Part shown: positions 5,779-5,940 of the stretch, piece after piece | Numbering within the stretch: position 1 is the first letter of the stretch | Layout: each line of letters starts with the position of its first letter | Assembly: GCA_021813025.1 (NCBI GenBank) | Contig: JAKAME010000074.1 | Span: 1 to 5,940 of the forward strand | Direction: 5' to 3' | DNA from: Microcaldota archaeon | GTDB taxonomy: Archaea; Micrarchaeota; Micrarchaeia; Anstonellales; Anstonellaceae | Length of the DNA: 5,940 nt | Notes under the pieces: model-generated | Database searches by the model: none | Seen by the model: the letters and a program-made list of their open reading frames with translations, nothing else | What the model was told of the DNA's origin: nothing | Translations under genes and position numbers: made by a program

Positions 5779-5829
5779 GGGCTGATGCTGCTCAGCCCGG
5801 CTGAGATAGAGAAGAGAGCGCTGCTTTTT
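5760..5829 (+). terminator. Repeat-rich 3' end of aCPSF1 with T-tract
   Basis: A perfect 7-bp hairpin, GGGCTGA-TGCTGC-TCAGCCC (5779-5798), starts right after the aCPSF1 stop codon. A second, overlapping inverted repeat, CAGCATCAG (5760-5768) with CTGATGCTG (5782-5790), spans the stop and excludes the first. The 10-mer GGCTGAGATA occurs on both sides (5768-5777, 5799-5808). A T5 tract (5825-5829) lies 5 bp before the stop of the convergent gene. Archaeal termination depends on T-rich tracts, so this T5 is the likeliest end signal; the hairpins may protect or mark the 3' end. Confidence 0.45.
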
Positions 5830-5834
5830 GCCGC

Positions 5835-5940
5835 TCATTCCGAGGCTATGTAGTGCCTGACCATCTTGCCGTCAGGAGTAATGGTGATGTCTGAATAGGA
5901 CGGGTCCACCCTGTAGCCCGGCGGGGTGTTGGTGATGCGC
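5835..5940 (-). CDS. C-terminal fragment of an unrecognised protein
   Basis: On the - strand a frame is open from the right edge to TGA (5835-5837), giving the last 34 residues: it begins RITNTPPGYRVDPSYSDI and ends DGKMVRHYIASE. The composition is protein-like and polar, with alternating residues (DITITPDGKMV) suggestive of a beta hairpin and no hydrophobic segment. It converges on aCPSF1 with a 56-bp gap. The rest lies outside the window, so family, length and function are unknown. A real gene is likely because the frame ends neatly before the T-tract and repeats, and no competing + strand gene is present. Confidence 0.6.
   Translation of the reverse strand, partial: RITNTPPGYRVDPSYSDITITPDGKMVRHYIASE

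Noticed and set aside
5785..5853. 22-codon + strand ORF after aCPSF1
   Set aside because: No Shine-Dalgarno, starts within the hairpin and runs into the convergent gene; likely chance.
1..5940. tRNA, rRNA, CRISPR, transposase or attachment-site signals
   Set aside because: No regularly spaced repeats, cloverleaf-like segments, transposase motifs or terminal inverted repeats with target duplications were found on either strand.

Overview
The window is archaeal chromosomal DNA. This rests on three things: a 20S proteasome beta subunit (psmB) beside the KH/beta-lactamase/beta-CASP ribonuclease aCPSF1 (FttA), TATA boxes of archaeal type, and start codons placed where leaderless archaeal transcripts begin. 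The DNA is moderately GC-rich. I cannot name a lineage from the sequence; a DPANN or euryarchaeal genome would fit, but that is a guess.

Layout. Positions 3-143 hold the last 46 codons of an unrecognised + strand gene. It meets head-on, with no spacer, a - strand gene (144-1646) for a cytoplasmic protein with a proline-rich N-terminus, a transglutaminase-like Cys-His-Asp core and C-terminal TPR-like helices. A 263-bp divergent promoter region (1647-1909) carries two TATA boxes and several inverted repeats, the best being a 7-bp-arm operator-like repeat at 1828-1845. The + strand gene 1910-2923 encodes an exported or membrane-tethered TPR protein. After a promoter and a leader with a possible small upstream ORF come psmB (3090-3734), a Shine-Dalgarno-fronted 18-codon mini-ORF (3745-3801), a GC-rich structured spacer, and aCPSF1 (3886-5778). 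A repeat-rich 56-bp spacer separates aCPSF1 from the 3' end of an unrecognised - strand gene (5835-5940).

How the genes relate. psmB and aCPSF1 are housekeeping genes for protein turnover and for 3'-end formation/transcription termination. They are neighbours in other archaea too (MJ1237/MJ1236, from memory), so this half is conserved core. The left half is accessory: two unrelated TPR proteins, one cytosolic with a probable cysteine-peptidase/transglutaminase fold and one secreted, fire from one divergent regulatory region with matching leaderless promoter geometry. That pair is the best candidate for an undescribed system here; the functional link is inference. No tRNA, rRNA, CRISPR array, transposase or integration site was seen.
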